Positions 16,338-25,106 of a stretch of DNA of 64,000 nt are shown here, piece after piece. The stretch's first letter is position 1; every line of letters starts with the position of its first letter. Source of the stretch: Jeotgalibacillus terrae (lineage in GTDB: Bacteria > Bacillota > Bacilli > Bacillales > Jeotgalibacillaceae); the NCBI RefSeq assembly GCF_016908195.1, contig NZ_JAFBDK010000016.1:1-64000 (forward strand), written 5' to 3'. The notes under the pieces were generated by a model. It saw nothing but the letters and a program-made list of their open reading frames with translations. It was not told the origin of the DNA and did no database searches. Made by a program: the position numbers and the translations under genes.

Positions 16338-16380
16338 GAAGAAGGTCTTGTGTACAAATCAACTGCACAAGACCTTCTTC
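16338..16380. repeat. Perfect 15-bp inverted repeat after the transglutaminase gene
   Basis: GAAGAAGGTCTTGTG (16338-16352) and CACAAGACCTTCTTC (16366-16380) pair perfectly around a 13-base loop. There is no T-run on the plus strand and only a weak one on the minus strand. It could act as an RNA 3' end or a protein site. The rest of the 330-bp gap is the repeat at 16440 and AT-rich DNA. Confidence 0.6.
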
Positions 16381-16439
16381 ATCTGAGTGAACGCTTATAT
16401 GAGGCTATGTTAAGGGCCGATATTGTTTTAGCACAGCTG

Positions 16440-16568
16440 TTGATTGGAGCGGAAGGGGGACGACTCCAGCAGGAGAAGCGTGACAGGTGAGACCCCGCAG
16501 ACGCGCAGCGTCGAGGAGGCTCACCGCACGCCCTGCGGAAAGCGTTCCCCCTGAAGCGGAAATCAACG
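16440..16568 (+). repeat. Repeat family A, copy 2
   Basis: Outer arms GTTGATT (16440-16446) and AATCAAC (16562-16568) enclose AGGGGGACG/CGTTCCCCCT, a CTCC-AGCA-GGAG hairpin, a GGTGAG/CTCACC stem and a central GACGC-GCA-GCGTC hairpin. It is the cleanest full copy. Weaker complementarity continues outward (TGTTAAG with CTTTAACA). Confidence 0.85.
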
Positions 16569-16667
16569 GCCGGCTTTAACAGAGCTTATATATAGCACAT
16601 TCAACCTGCCTGAATTAGTTTAGATGTCTTCTCAGATGTCGATATACTAAGAAAGGCGGTGATTGAG

Positions 16668-17315
16668 ATGAAGACCCGCACTGCGGCAGTGATCGGTTCA
16701 CACACGGCAACAGGCCGTGAACTGATTAAGGAATTATGCTCACGCAGCGTATATAATGAAGTCATTGTCCTTTCTGAAAGAAGAATGACATTTAATCATG
16801 AAAAAATATCCGAGCGACTGATAGATTTCAGATATATTGAGGCAGGTCATTTCGGCCTCGTGGATGATGTGTTCTGCTGTGTGCAGCCTGACAGACATGA
16901 CAGCTGGTTTGACCCGCTGAAAACGGCAGCAGCAGCTAAAAAAAGCAATGTCTCGCAATATCTTGCACTTTCTTCAATGGGAGCGAACCCCCGCTCGATC
17001 TTAAAGCTGAACAGGCTTTACGGTGTTTATGAAATGCAGCTTAAAAAGCTTAACCTTCCTTCCCTGCACCTTTTCCGTCCATCCATTCTGCTGACTGACC
17101 CGGATGAGTTTCGTGTAAAAGAATCGGCTGCTTCAAAATTTATTGCATTCGCTGGTTGGGCGATGATGGGGCCCTTTAAAACTTATAAAGGGATCAGAGC
17201 TTCACAGCTGGCACTGGCGATGACTGAAAAAGCACTGAACAGCTATTCTCCAAAAGTAGCCATTTACAAATCAGGTGTAATTGAGAATACAAAAAGAGGA
17301 GAATCAGAGACTTAA
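16668..17315 (+). CDS. NAD(P)-binding Rossmann-fold protein
   Basis: About 215 residues from ATG 16668, with AAAGGCGGTG 7 bp upstream; a GTG at 16659 overlaps that site. The N-terminal AAVIGSHTATGRELIKEL is a Rossmann nucleotide loop of the atypical short-chain dehydrogenase type. QYLALSSMGANPRSILKLNR then YGVYEMQLKKLNLPSLHLFRP is the layout of HTATIP2/TIP30-like and NmrA-like proteins, with a possible YxxxE/K region. No partner genes indicate a substrate. Confidence 0.75.
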   Translation: MKTRTAAVIGSHTATGRELIKELCSRSVYNEVIVLSERRMTFNHEKISERLIDFRYIEAGHFGLVDDVFCCVQPDRHDSWFDPLKTAAAAKKSNVSQYLALSSMGANPRSILKLNRLYGVYEMQLKKLNLPSLHLFRPSILLTDPDEFRVKESAASKFIAFAGWAMMGPFKTYKGIRASQLALAMTEKALNSYSPKVAIYKSGVIENTKRGESET

Positions 17316-17388
17316 TTCTTCTTAAAAAACAAAAATACTGGTAAAGTATATGCATATTAGTCTGAAGCTAAAAGGTGGTGTCACGGAG

Positions 17389-19221
17389 TTGTTTAATTCC
17401 TTATTATTTACGGCGATGCTGGTCGTCTTTCTCGGTATTCTGTCCCAGTGGTTATCATGGAGAATCCGTATGCCTGCAATCGTTGTAATGTCGGTGGCAG
17501 GAATTATCGTGGGACCTGTACTCGGGTTTATTAATCCGGAACAGGAATTCGGTGATCTGTACGGCCCTATTATTTCAATGGCTGTTGCCATTATTCTTTT
17601 TGAAGGAAGCCTGCAGCTCGATTTCCGTGAAATCAGAGATCTCGGAAGGCCTGTATTCAGAATCGTCACATTCGGTGCGTTTCTTGCCTGGATTCTCGGC
17701 TCTCTGACAGCGCACTACATAGCAGGTCTGTCACTGCCTGTAGCATTTGTCATCGGGGGACTCTTTATTGTGACAGGACCTACAGTTATTTTGCCGCTGC
17801 TCAGGCAGGCAAAACTGAAGCCGAGACCCGCCAAAATTCTGAAGTGGGAAGGGATCATTGTTGATCCGTTTGGCGTCTTGATTGCACTGTTTGCATTCCA
17901 GATTATTCTGTTCTTTGTAGATGAAGCAGTTACATTTACGAATCTGTTATTATTCTTTGGAGCAGCGGCGTTTGCCACTGTGCTCGGGTGGGTCCTCGGC
18001 CGCGGAATGGGCTGGATGTTTGAAAAAGGATATATCCCTGAATTTCTGAAGTCACCTGTTCTGTTTGCAGTTGTATTATTCTGTTTCAGCATAGCAGATG
18101 AAGTCATGCACGAAACGGGTCTGTTATCTGTTACAGCGATGGGGATGACGATGGCAAATATGCACATCTCGTCAATCAGCGATATGCGTCATTTTAAAGA
18201 AAATATCTCAGTATTGCTGATCTCAACCATATTTATCATGCTGACAGCGTCCCTTCAGGTGGAAACGCTGCTTGAGATCTTTAATCCGAGAATTATCGGT
18301 TATGTCGTGTTGATGCTGCTGATCGTAAGACCTCTCTCAATCTGGCTTTCCACAATCGGGACAGACTTGTCCTGGCAGGAGAGGACACTTGTTGGATGGA
18401 TTGCGCCACGTGGTATTGTGGCCCTGACAGTATCAGGATATTTCGCCTCTGTCCTGCTTGAAACTGGTTTTGAAGATGCAGAGATTTTAACAGCACTGAC
18501 ATTTGCACTCGTCTTCTCAACAGTAGTCGCACACGGTTTCTCTATTGGCTGGGTAGCAAAGAAATTGAAGCTTGCTAATGATGATCGTCCTGGCATGATT
18601 ATTGTAGGTGGTAATGCCTTTACAAGAGGGCTTTCAGCTATTCTGCAGGAAGTGAAAGTACCCGTGATTCTGGTTGATTCAACCTGGCGCAACCTGGCAC
18701 CTGCAAGACAAAGGGGTGTACCGACGTTCCACGGTGAATTATTATCCGAGCAGACAGAATATAAGCTTGATATGACACCTTATGAAGCGATTATTGCAGC
18801 TACTTCTCTTGATTCATATAATGCGCTCGTCTGTTCAACATTTACGCCGTCGATCGGGCGTAAGCATCTGTTCCAGGTTTCTATGGAAAAGAACCATGAT
18901 GCTGATCTTGAAGGACTTCGTCATACTGTGGGCGGACGCATTCTGTTTGACGAAAAAGCAACACTTCAGGAACTGATCAGACGCGTTGAAAGCGGACATG
19001 TTTTCAGACGCACACAAATTACTGAACAATATTCATTTGAACAATATAAAGAAGAAATCAACGGTGATGATCTGTTAATCGGTGTATTAAATAAGACGGG
19101 GCATTTTGAACCGTTCGTTAAAGACTGGGAAGAAGTGATTAATCCCGGAGATACGCTGATCAGACTGACATCTTCAACGAAAGAAGCAGAAAAAGCAAAG
19201 CAGAAACAAAACGAGAAATAA
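17389..19221 (+). CDS. CPA1-family Na+/H+ antiporter with C-terminal TrkA-type domain
   Basis: About 610 residues. Twelve membrane segments of the NhaP/CPA1 type carry AIILFEGSLQLDFREI, VTGPTVILPLL and the ion-binding EGIIVDPFGVLIALF, then WIAPRGIVALTVSGYFA. From about residue 395 a soluble TrkA-N-like domain follows (MIIVGGNAFTRGLSAILQEV), then a TrkA-C-like end. It should exchange cytoplasmic Na+ for protons, with nucleotide or ligand gating. I prefer the TTG at 17389, 10 bp after AAAGGTGG, over the upstream ATG at 17350. The combination with proline synthesis in the window suits a halotolerant lifestyle. Confidence 0.9.
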   Translation: MFNSLLFTAMLVVFLGILSQWLSWRIRMPAIVVMSVAGIIVGPVLGFINPEQEFGDLYGPIISMAVAIILFEGSLQLDFREIRDLGRPVFRIVTFGAFLAWILGSLTAHYIAGLSLPVAFVIGGLFIVTGPTVILPLLRQAKLKPRPAKILKWEGIIVDPFGVLIALFAFQIILFFVDEAVTFTNLLLFFGAAAFATVLGWVLGRGMGWMFEKGYIPEFLKSPVLFAVVLFCFSIADEVMHETGLLSVTAMGMTMANMHISSISDMRHFKENISVLLISTIFIMLTASLQVETLLEIFNPRIIGYVVLMLLIVRPLSIWLSTIGTDLSWQERTLVGWIAPRGIVALTVSGYFASVLLETGFEDAEILTALTFALVFSTVVAHGFSIGWVAKKLKLANDDRPGMIIVGGNAFTRGLSAILQEVKVPVILVDSTWRNLAPARQRGVPTFHGELLSEQTEYKLDMTPYEAIIAATSLDSYNALVCSTFTPSIGRKHLFQVSMEKNHDADLEGLRHTVGGRILFDEKATLQELIRRVESGHVFRRTQITEQYSFEQYKEEINGDDLLIGVLNKTGHFEPFVKDWEEVINPGDTLIRLTSSTKEAEKAKQKQNEK

Positions 19222-19229
19222 CTGATGGA

Positions 19230-19267
19230 ATCCGGGAAGCGTGTATGAGCGCTTTCCGGATTTTTTT
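19230..19267 (+). terminator. Antiporter gene terminator
   Basis: ATCCGGGAAGCG pairs with CGCTTTCCGGAT and is followed by seven T. Confidence 0.9.
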
Positions 19268-19440
19268 GGTGGTGCGATTGTGCAGGTAAGAGACCATCGT
19301 GAGGCTGGACATGACCTCAGGCTGCGCGGATACGACCTTCAATCCGGGTGTATCGTGCCGTCGGGAGCGGAGATACAACAGTCGCAATCCATCACACAAC
19401 CACTGGGGCAGCGTGAGCAGTCACTCAGGACGCTAGGATA
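19268..19440. repeat. Degenerate 21-nt array, family D
   Basis: GACC cores fall at 19292, 19313 and 19334, exactly 21 apart, and weaker units continue to about 19440 (GTGCCG near 19355, CAACCAC near 19397). It fills the gap between the antiporter terminator and topB; open frames across it lack ribosome sites. Confidence 0.6.
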
Positions 19441-19487
19441 TGTTATACTCACCTACAGAATGAAACTAATAAAGGACGGATTTAATC

Positions 19488-21638
19488 ATGAAAAAAACAG
19501 TCGTACTGGCTGAAAAGCCTTCAGTTGGCCGCGATATTGCACGCGTGCTGAACTGTCACAAAAAAGGAAACGGTTATCTTGAAGGGGACAACTATATTGT
19601 CACGTGGGCGCTCGGTCATTTAGTGACTCATGCAGACCCTGATCATTATGGTGACCAGTATCAATCATGGAACCTTGAAGATCTGCCGATACTTCCTGAA
19701 AAAATGAAGCTTGTTGTGATCAAGAAGACAGGCAAGCAATTTCAGTCAGTGAAAAGCCAGCTGACGAGAGGTGACGTCGGAGAGATTGTCATCGCTACAG
19801 ATGCGGGGCGTGAAGGTGAATTGGTTGCCCGCTGGATTCTTGAAAAAGCGAAAGTGAATAAGCCGGTCAAACGCCTCTGGATCTCATCTGTCACAGACAA
19901 AGCCATCCGTGAGGGCTTTAAGAATCTGAAAGACGGTAAGCGCTATGAGCCGCTTTATCATTCAGCTGTTGCCCGTGCTGAAGCTGACTGGATCGTCGGA
20001 ATCAATGCGACACGTGCGCTGACAACCAAATTCAACGCACAGCTTTCATCAGGCCGCGTACAGACGCCGACGATTGCCATGATCGCCATGCGTGAAGAGG
20101 AGATTAATCAGTTTAAGCCGAAAAAGTTTTACGGACTGCAGGCAAAAGCAGACGGGTTGACGCTGAAATGGACAGATGGAAAAACCAATCAAACGTTTGA
20201 TCAGCAAAAAGCAGACAGCCTTTTAACGAAAATAAAAGGCCATGATGCAGTGATTAAAGAAGTAAAGAAAACGCCGAAAAAGACGTATCCAAAGCCGCTG
20301 TATGATCTCACTGAATTGCAGCGGGACGCACATAAACGCTTCAGCTTTTCAGCAAAAGAAACACTCTCAGTGCTGCAAAAGCTGTATGAGCAGCATAAGC
20401 TTGTGACATATCCGAGAACAGACTCACGCTTTCTGACATCTGATATGACTGAAACGCTCTCTGACCGCCTAAAAGGTATGAAGGTGCCGCCTTATGCCCA
20501 GCACGTGGTGAAGCTTCTGAGAAAACCGGTCAAAGCAGGCAGCTTTATTAATGATGCAAAGGTGTCAGACCACCATGCGATTATTCCGACTGAAGAAACG
20601 CTCAGGACAGAAAAACTGAATGATAAAGAATGGAAGATCTATAACCTGATCGCAGAGCGCTTCATGGCTGTACTGATGCCGCCATACGAATATGAGCAGA
20701 CAGTTGTAACAGCTGAGATTGGCGGGGAAACATTCACTGCAAAAGGGAATATTCCAATAAAAATCGGCTTTAAAGAGCTTGAACAGAGTGAAGAAGAGCA
20801 GCATGCTGCGCTTCCAGATGTAGAAAAAGGCAGCCGTCTGAACGTTCAGCATGTGAGCGTTACAACAGGCGAAACGCAGCCGCCGGCAAGGTTTAACGAG
20901 GCTACACTTCTGTCAGCCATGGAAAATCCGAAAGCCTATATGCAGGGGGAGAAAAAAGAGCTGATTGAAAAGCTCGGTGAAACAGGAGGACTTGGAACCG
21001 TTGCGACACGCGCTGACATTATTGAAAAGTTATTCAACAGCTTTTTAATCGAAAAGCGCGGCAATGATATTTTCCTCACGTCAAAGGGACGCCAGCTGCT
21101 TGACCTGGTCCCTGAGGAACTGCGGTCACCTGCACTGACAGCAGAATGGGAGCAGAAACTGTCTGCAATTGCAGATGGCAAGTTGAAGCAGCAAGCATTT
21201 ATGACTGAAATGACCCAGTTCTCTAAAGATGTAGTACGTTCCATTAAAAACAGCAAAGCGCAATATAAGCACGACAATATGACCGGCACGCATTGCCCTG
21301 ACTGTGGTAAGCTGATGCTTGAAGTAAACGGTAAAAAGGGTAAAATGCTCGTCTGTCAGGATCGTGAATGCGGCCATCGTAAAAACGTAGCCAAAAAAAC
21401 GAATGCCCGCTGCCCGAAATGTAAAAAGAAGATGGACCTTCGCGGTGAAGGTGATGCGCAGACATTCAGCTGCGTCTGCGGCTACCGTGAAAAGATGGAT
21501 GCCTTCCAGAAACGCCGCAAGGAAAATCAGAAAAATAAAGCAGGTAAGCAGGATGTAAAGAAATATATGAAAAAGCAGGATCAGGACGAACCAGTGAATA
21601 CAGCACTTGCTGATGCACTGAAGAACCTGAAACTATAA
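19488..21638 (+). CDS. topB: DNA topoisomerase III
   Basis: 716 residues, a type IA topoisomerase. The TOPRIM domain begins KTVVLAEKPSVGRDIARVL and contains ATDAGREGE near residue 105. The active-site tyrosine is in TYPRTDSRF (about Tyr308). VSDHHAIIPTEE and GLGTVATRADIIEKLF are typical TopB motifs. Two zinc-ribbon-like segments (CPDCGKLM and CPKCKKKM with later Cys pairs) and a lysine-rich tail close the protein. It resolves single-stranded and recombination intermediates. AAAGGACGG lies before the ATG. Confidence 0.95.
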   Translation: MKKTVVLAEKPSVGRDIARVLNCHKKGNGYLEGDNYIVTWALGHLVTHADPDHYGDQYQSWNLEDLPILPEKMKLVVIKKTGKQFQSVKSQLTRGDVGEIVIATDAGREGELVARWILEKAKVNKPVKRLWISSVTDKAIREGFKNLKDGKRYEPLYHSAVARAEADWIVGINATRALTTKFNAQLSSGRVQTPTIAMIAMREEEINQFKPKKFYGLQAKADGLTLKWTDGKTNQTFDQQKADSLLTKIKGHDAVIKEVKKTPKKTYPKPLYDLTELQRDAHKRFSFSAKETLSVLQKLYEQHKLVTYPRTDSRFLTSDMTETLSDRLKGMKVPPYAQHVVKLLRKPVKAGSFINDAKVSDHHAIIPTEETLRTEKLNDKEWKIYNLIAERFMAVLMPPYEYEQTVVTAEIGGETFTAKGNIPIKIGFKELEQSEEEQHAALPDVEKGSRLNVQHVSVTTGETQPPARFNEATLLSAMENPKAYMQGEKKELIEKLGETGGLGTVATRADIIEKLFNSFLIEKRGNDIFLTSKGRQLLDLVPEELRSPALTAEWEQKLSAIADGKLKQQAFMTEMTQFSKDVVRSIKNSKAQYKHDNMTGTHCPDCGKLMLEVNGKKGKMLVCQDRECGHRKNVAKKTNARCPKCKKKMDLRGEGDAQTFSCVCGYREKMDAFQKRRKENQKNKAGKQDVKKYMKKQDQDEPVNTALADALKNLKL

Positions 21639-21639
21639 G

Positions 21640-21680
21640 AAAAAGCGTTTCTCTCCGTGAGTGGAGGGAAACGCTTTTTG
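21640..21680 (+). terminator. topB terminator
   Basis: AAAAAGCGTTTC with CTCC pairs with GGAG and GAAACGCTTTTT, leaving a short loop. Confidence 0.9.
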
Positions 21681-21717
21681 AGTAAGAACGGAGTTAACTG
21701 TACCGCCTAACTAATAT

Positions 21718-23097
21718 TTAACTCACTTCCACATGCTTAGCAGAAGCCCTTTTATAAAAAATCGTAAAGAATACAACACTTGCAGTCGCAAGCAGTGTCA
21801 GCACCAGAAACAGGTTGCTGTAAATAATGTTCTCTCCGCCTGCAGAGAACGGGTTCAGACGTAGTGTCACGCCCTGAATCTCAAGCACCGCGCCAAAGAT
21901 CGCACTCGCAAACGCACCACCCATAAAGTTCAGCAGGTTAAACAGTCCGATCCCAACACCATTTTCCTCGCGGCTGAGCGTTGAAGAAAGGATATCAGCA
22001 GTAGAACTCTGAACGAGCGGGAAGCCAAGGTAAGCAACGAGCATACAGACTGAAATGATCCATGCCTGACTGCCGGCAAAAGTTGAAATCAGCAGACATC
22101 CGCCTGCAATTAAAAGCAGTGCAGTGATGACTACAGGCACCCCGCCGCGCTTATCAATCACGCGTCCGCCAACCTGACCGAGAAACCCTGAAATAATCGC
22201 ACCGGGAAACAGTACAAGTCCAATTCCGATTGTCGAAAGTGCATTCAGGTCACGCAGCATAATCGGAATAATGAAAATCAGTCCGAAAAGGCATGACGTC
22301 CCGAAGAAGCTCGTCAATACAGTGACTGTGTAACGTTTGTTTTTCAAGATAGCGGGCTGAATAAACGGATTTTTCGCCTTCAGCGTCCACCAGACAAACA
22401 ATCCACCCGCAACAGCTGTCACACCAAGCACCCACAGCGTATAAGTCGTAATGACAAACAGCAGGCTGGCAACTGTAATCGCAATTAAAATTGCCCCGGG
22501 AATATCAATACTGCCCTGGCGGCGTTCTTCCTCAGGCAGCCATCTTCTGAAAAGCGGGATCGATAAAGCGGACATCATGGATAAAATGAATAAAAAGCGC
22601 CAATCCAGCACGCCTCCGATCAGACCGCCAACAATTGGTCCTACACCCGAAGCAAATGCAACAGTTGATGCCACATACCCAAATACCTTACCGCGGCTTG
22701 ATGGCATAAACCTCGCTGGAATAATAAATGACAGCGCCGGAATACTCGCACCACCCATTGCCTGGAATATTCTCGCGACAATCAGCGTCGGAAAGTTAGG
22801 TGATAAGAAACCAATTAATGAACCAATCGCAAATAATGAAATCCCGATCGTAAACAACGTCCGGATCGCAAATAAATCAGCAAGCTTCCCATACATCAGC
22901 GAGCCAATCGCAAAAACGAGAATGTAACCCGTCAGCACCCAGCTCACCTGAGAAGGAGATAATTCAAAATCCGCAGCAATATCCGGAACCGCCACATTGA
23001 ACATTGTCCCATTCATCACTGTAAACGCCAGGATCAAACAAATTAAAAAAGTCAGCTTTTTCTTCTGACTGTCTGGAACTTCTTTTATATCTGTCAT
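21718..23097 (-). CDS. MFS drug:H+ antiporter, TetA(L)/TetA(K)-like
   Basis: 459 residues, the same length as Tet(L), with about 14 membrane helices. Motif A is GSLMYGKLADLFAIRTL and motif C is VAFASGVGPIVGGLIGG. The segments NGTMFNVAVPDIA, LSPSQVSWVLTGYILVFAIG and ISGFLGQVGGRVIDKRGG parallel the TetL/TetK group. The sequence is clearly divergent from the acquired tetracycline genes as I recall them, so this is more likely a chromosomal exporter of unknown drug or monovalent cations. It is single and divergent from ybaK. Confidence 0.85.
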   Translation of the reverse strand: MTDIKEVPDSQKKKLTFLICLILAFTVMNGTMFNVAVPDIAADFELSPSQVSWVLTGYILVFAIGSLMYGKLADLFAIRTLFTIGISLFAIGSLIGFLSPNFPTLIVARIFQAMGGASIPALSFIIPARFMPSSRGKVFGYVASTVAFASGVGPIVGGLIGGVLDWRFLFILSMMSALSIPLFRRWLPEEERRQGSIDIPGAILIAITVASLLFVITTYTLWVLGVTAVAGGLFVWWTLKAKNPFIQPAILKNKRYTVTVLTSFFGTSCLFGLIFIIPIMLRDLNALSTIGIGLVLFPGAIISGFLGQVGGRVIDKRGGVPVVITALLLIAGGCLLISTFAGSQAWIISVCMLVAYLGFPLVQSSTADILSSTLSREENGVGIGLFNLLNFMGGAFASAIFGAVLEIQGVTLRLNPFSAGGENIIYSNLFLVLTLLATASVVFFTIFYKRASAKHVEVS

Positions 23098-23147
23098 GTT
23101 ATAACCTCATTGTTTCTTTTATTTTGTGAAAGTAGATACTGGTCGAG

Positions 23148-23174
23148 GTAGAGGGGGGGCAGACCCGGTTCTAC
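23148..23174. repeat. 27-nt hairpin repeat, family C copy 1
   Basis: It begins GTAGAGGGGGGGCAGACC and ends GGTTCTAC. It matches the copy at 25103 at 23 of 27 positions. Here it lies within a larger hairpin, because AAAGTAGA at 23129-23136 pairs with TCTACTTT at 23170-23177. It is in the leader of the MFS gene on the minus strand. Confidence 0.65.
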
Positions 23175-23295
23175 TTTATAATAAATATTTCGCTATCCAA
23201 AATAATCATAGAGCCTGAATTGAATATTGTAAAACAGTTTAGCTGAATTCGTGTAAAATAAAAATAATCAGAAAACGCAAAAGGAGTGTGTAAAG

Positions 23296-23769
23296 TTGGC
23301 TAAAGGTAAGACAAATGCGATGCGAATGCTAGAAGCAGCAGGTATTTTCCATAATACGACTGAATATAACGTGAAGGATGGTCTGACTGATGGAGTGTCA
23401 GTAGCTGAGAAAATCGGCCGCGAACAGGAAGAAGTATTCAAAACGCTGGTAGCACAAGGCATTTCAAAACAATATTTTGTTTTTGTTATACCCGTTCACC
23501 GGGAATTGAATCTGAAAAAAGCCGCTTCTGCAGCCGGTGAAAAAAAGATTGAAATGATCCCGATGAAAAGTCTTCAGCAGATCACCGGTTACATAAAAGG
23601 GGGGTGCTCTCCGATCGGTATGAAAAAACAGTTTCCAACATTTATTGACCGTTCAGCAGAAGAGCGGAAAACGATTCTCGTGAGCGCAGGGCAGATTGGT
23701 AAACAAATTGAAATAAACCCGCATGACCTTTGTCAGATCACGGGTGGAACGTTTGCAGACCTGACTTAA
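23296..23769 (+). CDS. ybaK: Cys-tRNA(Pro) deacylase, YbaK/EbsC type
   Basis: 157 residues starting at TTG 23296, with AAGGAGTGTG upstream. The YbaK fold is seen in NAMRMLEAAGIFHNTTEY, the conserved Lys in EEVFKTLVA, IPVHRELNLKKAA and the GGCSPIGMKKQFPTFID loop. It removes cysteine wrongly loaded on tRNA-Pro, and perhaps other mischarged amino acids, in the cytoplasm. It is divergent from the MFS gene. Confidence 0.9.
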   Translation: MAKGKTNAMRMLEAAGIFHNTTEYNVKDGLTDGVSVAEKIGREQEEVFKTLVAQGISKQYFVFVIPVHRELNLKKAASAAGEKKIEMIPMKSLQQITGYIKGGCSPIGMKKQFPTFIDRSAEERKTILVSAGQIGKQIEINPHDLCQITGGTFADLT

Positions 23770-23782
23770 AAAACTTTCAAAC

Positions 23783-23808
23783 GTTTAACTGTTTCTGAAG
23801 CCGGGTAG
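23783..23808 (+). promoter_or_regulatory. Sigma-B type promoter
   Basis: GTTTAA (23783-23788), a 14-bp spacer and GGGTAG (23803-23808) closely match the sigma-B consensus GTTTAA-N12-15-GGGTAT. It is about 50 bp before a general-stress-type gene, as expected. Confidence 0.75.
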
Positions 23809-23856
23809 AATTGTTCTGTAGAGCAATTTACAGCAAATAACCAGGAGGAGATAAGC

Positions 23857-24189
23857 ATGAGTCTATTTTACAAAGAGTTCACAAATGATGAGGAAGTAGT
23901 AAATGCAATTGGCTCCATTAAAGCAAAAGGTGTTAACGAAGATACGATCTATGTCGTGACACATGATGATGACCGCACAAAACGAATCGCAGATAACGCC
24001 GACGCAAATACACCTGGCGGATTTGCATCAAAAGCTAAAAACATTTTTAACAAAAAAGGCGATGAGCTTCGTGATCAGTTCCAGCATCTTGGATTCACGG
24101 CCTCAGAAGCTGAAGCGTTAGAAGAAAAACTGGATGAAGGTAAAGTCATTGTTGTTGTAAAAGACGCACCGGCAGGCTTTACATTATAA
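23857..24189 (+). CDS. General stress protein, YflT/GS17M-like
   Basis: 110 residues with the pattern of the heat-induced stress protein YflT family: a ferredoxin-like start (YKEFTNDEEVVNAIGSIKAKG), then DTIYVVTHDDDRTKRIAD, a basic central segment and GFTASEAEALEEKLDEGKV with a hydrophobic beta-strand (VIVVVKD). It is soluble. CAGGAGGAG precedes the ATG and a sigma-B type promoter lies upstream, which agrees with the known sigma-B control of this family in B. subtilis. The molecular role is not known. Confidence 0.85.
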   Translation: MSLFYKEFTNDEEVVNAIGSIKAKGVNEDTIYVVTHDDDRTKRIADNADANTPGGFASKAKNIFNKKGDELRDQFQHLGFTASEAEALEEKLDEGKVIVVVKDAPAGFTL

Positions 24190-24199
24190 AAACGAATGG

Positions 24200-24231
24200 A
24201 AATCCGTCCTCTTAGCAGGGCGGATTTTTTT
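24200..24231 (+). terminator. Stress gene terminator
   Basis: AAATCCGTCC pairs with GGGCGGATTT, followed by a T-run. Confidence 0.9.
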
Positions 24232-24299
24232 GTGGATTGAATGGTGGTTGGGTGTAGGCGTAAGTCTATTTACATTATGCGTGGAACCTTGCAGGTTTT

Positions 24300-24400
24300 A
24301 TGCCGTACACCAGCATGTTTACTCCGAACATCCCCACTTTTTCGTCAAACCAACCCGAACCCAGCCCAAACACCCCATCCCAAAACCCCCACCAAATATG
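24300..24400. repeat. Possible weak 21-nt array, family D
   Basis: ACACC-like cores occur near 24307, 24328, 24349, 24370 and 24391, spaced 21. The similarity between units is low. It lies after the stress-gene terminator and before the YczE-like gene. Confidence 0.3.
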
Positions 24401-24464
24401 TTAAAGTAGTCTAAGTGAAAATACCGTAACGGGTTTTACCCGTCATATAGAAAGAAGGATCTGA

Positions 24465-25106
24465 ATGAATAAGAGAGAAAAAACGCTGCGCTGGAGTTTC
24501 TTCCTCATTGGGCTTGTCGTGCTTGGACTGGGCATATCAATGACAATTAAAGGGCAGCGGCTCGGCATTGGTCCGTGGGATGTCCTGCATGTTGGTTTGT
24601 TCCAGCAGCTCGGGCTGACAGTCGGAACATGGGCGATCTTAGTCGGTGCGTTCATTATCGCATGTACTGTTGCTGTGACGAAAAAGCCGCCACGCATCGG
24701 AGCCATTTTGAATATGCTGTTAATCGGAGTATTCATTGATTTCTTCAACTGGCTGATTCCTGATCCACAGTCGCTGCCGGGCGCAATTGCCATTTTACTC
24801 GCAGGGATTGTTGTAATGGGCTATGGTGTGGGCATTTATGTATCTGCAGATCTTGGTGAAGGACCGCGTGACACCATTATGATGATGATTGTCAGAAAAA
24901 CGGGCTGGAATTTGTCCAAGGTGCGCCGCAGCATCGAATTAGTTGCGCTGGTCATCGGCTGGCTGCTTGGAGGACCGGTTGGAATCGGCACCATCCTGAT
25001 TGCCTTTTTCACAGGAACGATCGTGAATCTGTCACTTCCGCAAAGCCGTATGACATTGCAGAAAATGCTGAACAGAGAATCGAAAGCGGCTGCTCATCAC
25101 GCGTAG
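24465..25106 (+). CDS. YczE/YitT-family membrane protein
   Basis: 213 residues with about five membrane helices. GQRLGIGPWDVLHVGLFQQLG and its echo DLGEGPRDTIMMMIVRKTGW are the repeated motif of the YczE family. In B. subtilis, yczE lies next to the surfactin cluster and affects lipopeptide production by an unknown route; no such cluster is near here. AGAAGGATC lies before the ATG. Its stop codon is part of the 27-nt hairpin at 25103. The function is unknown; possibly a transporter. Confidence 0.8.
   Translation: MNKREKTLRWSFFLIGLVVLGLGISMTIKGQRLGIGPWDVLHVGLFQQLGLTVGTWAILVGAFIIACTVAVTKKPPRIGAILNMLLIGVFIDFFNWLIPDPQSLPGAIAILLAGIVVMGYGVGIYVSADLGEGPRDTIMMMIVRKTGWNLSKVRRSIELVALVIGWLLGGPVGIGTILIAFFTGTIVNLSLPQSRMTLQKMLNRESKAAAHHA

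Noticed and set aside
16305-16490. 61-residue frame after the transglutaminase gene
   Set aside because: It begins inside the transglutaminase end, crosses the 15-bp inverted repeat and ends in repeat copy 2.
17715-18167. 150-residue open frame antisense to the antiporter gene
   Set aside because: Shadow frame with no start signal; the sense frame is a clear CPA1 antiporter.
22451-22927. 158-residue open frame antisense to the MFS gene
   Set aside because: Shadow of a coding strand with strong membrane-protein motifs; no ribosome site.
21718-23097. Acquired tetracycline-resistance gene
   Set aside because: The protein shares the TetL/TetK layout but many signature segments differ from those I recall, and there is no mobile-element context or gene-specific leader peptide.
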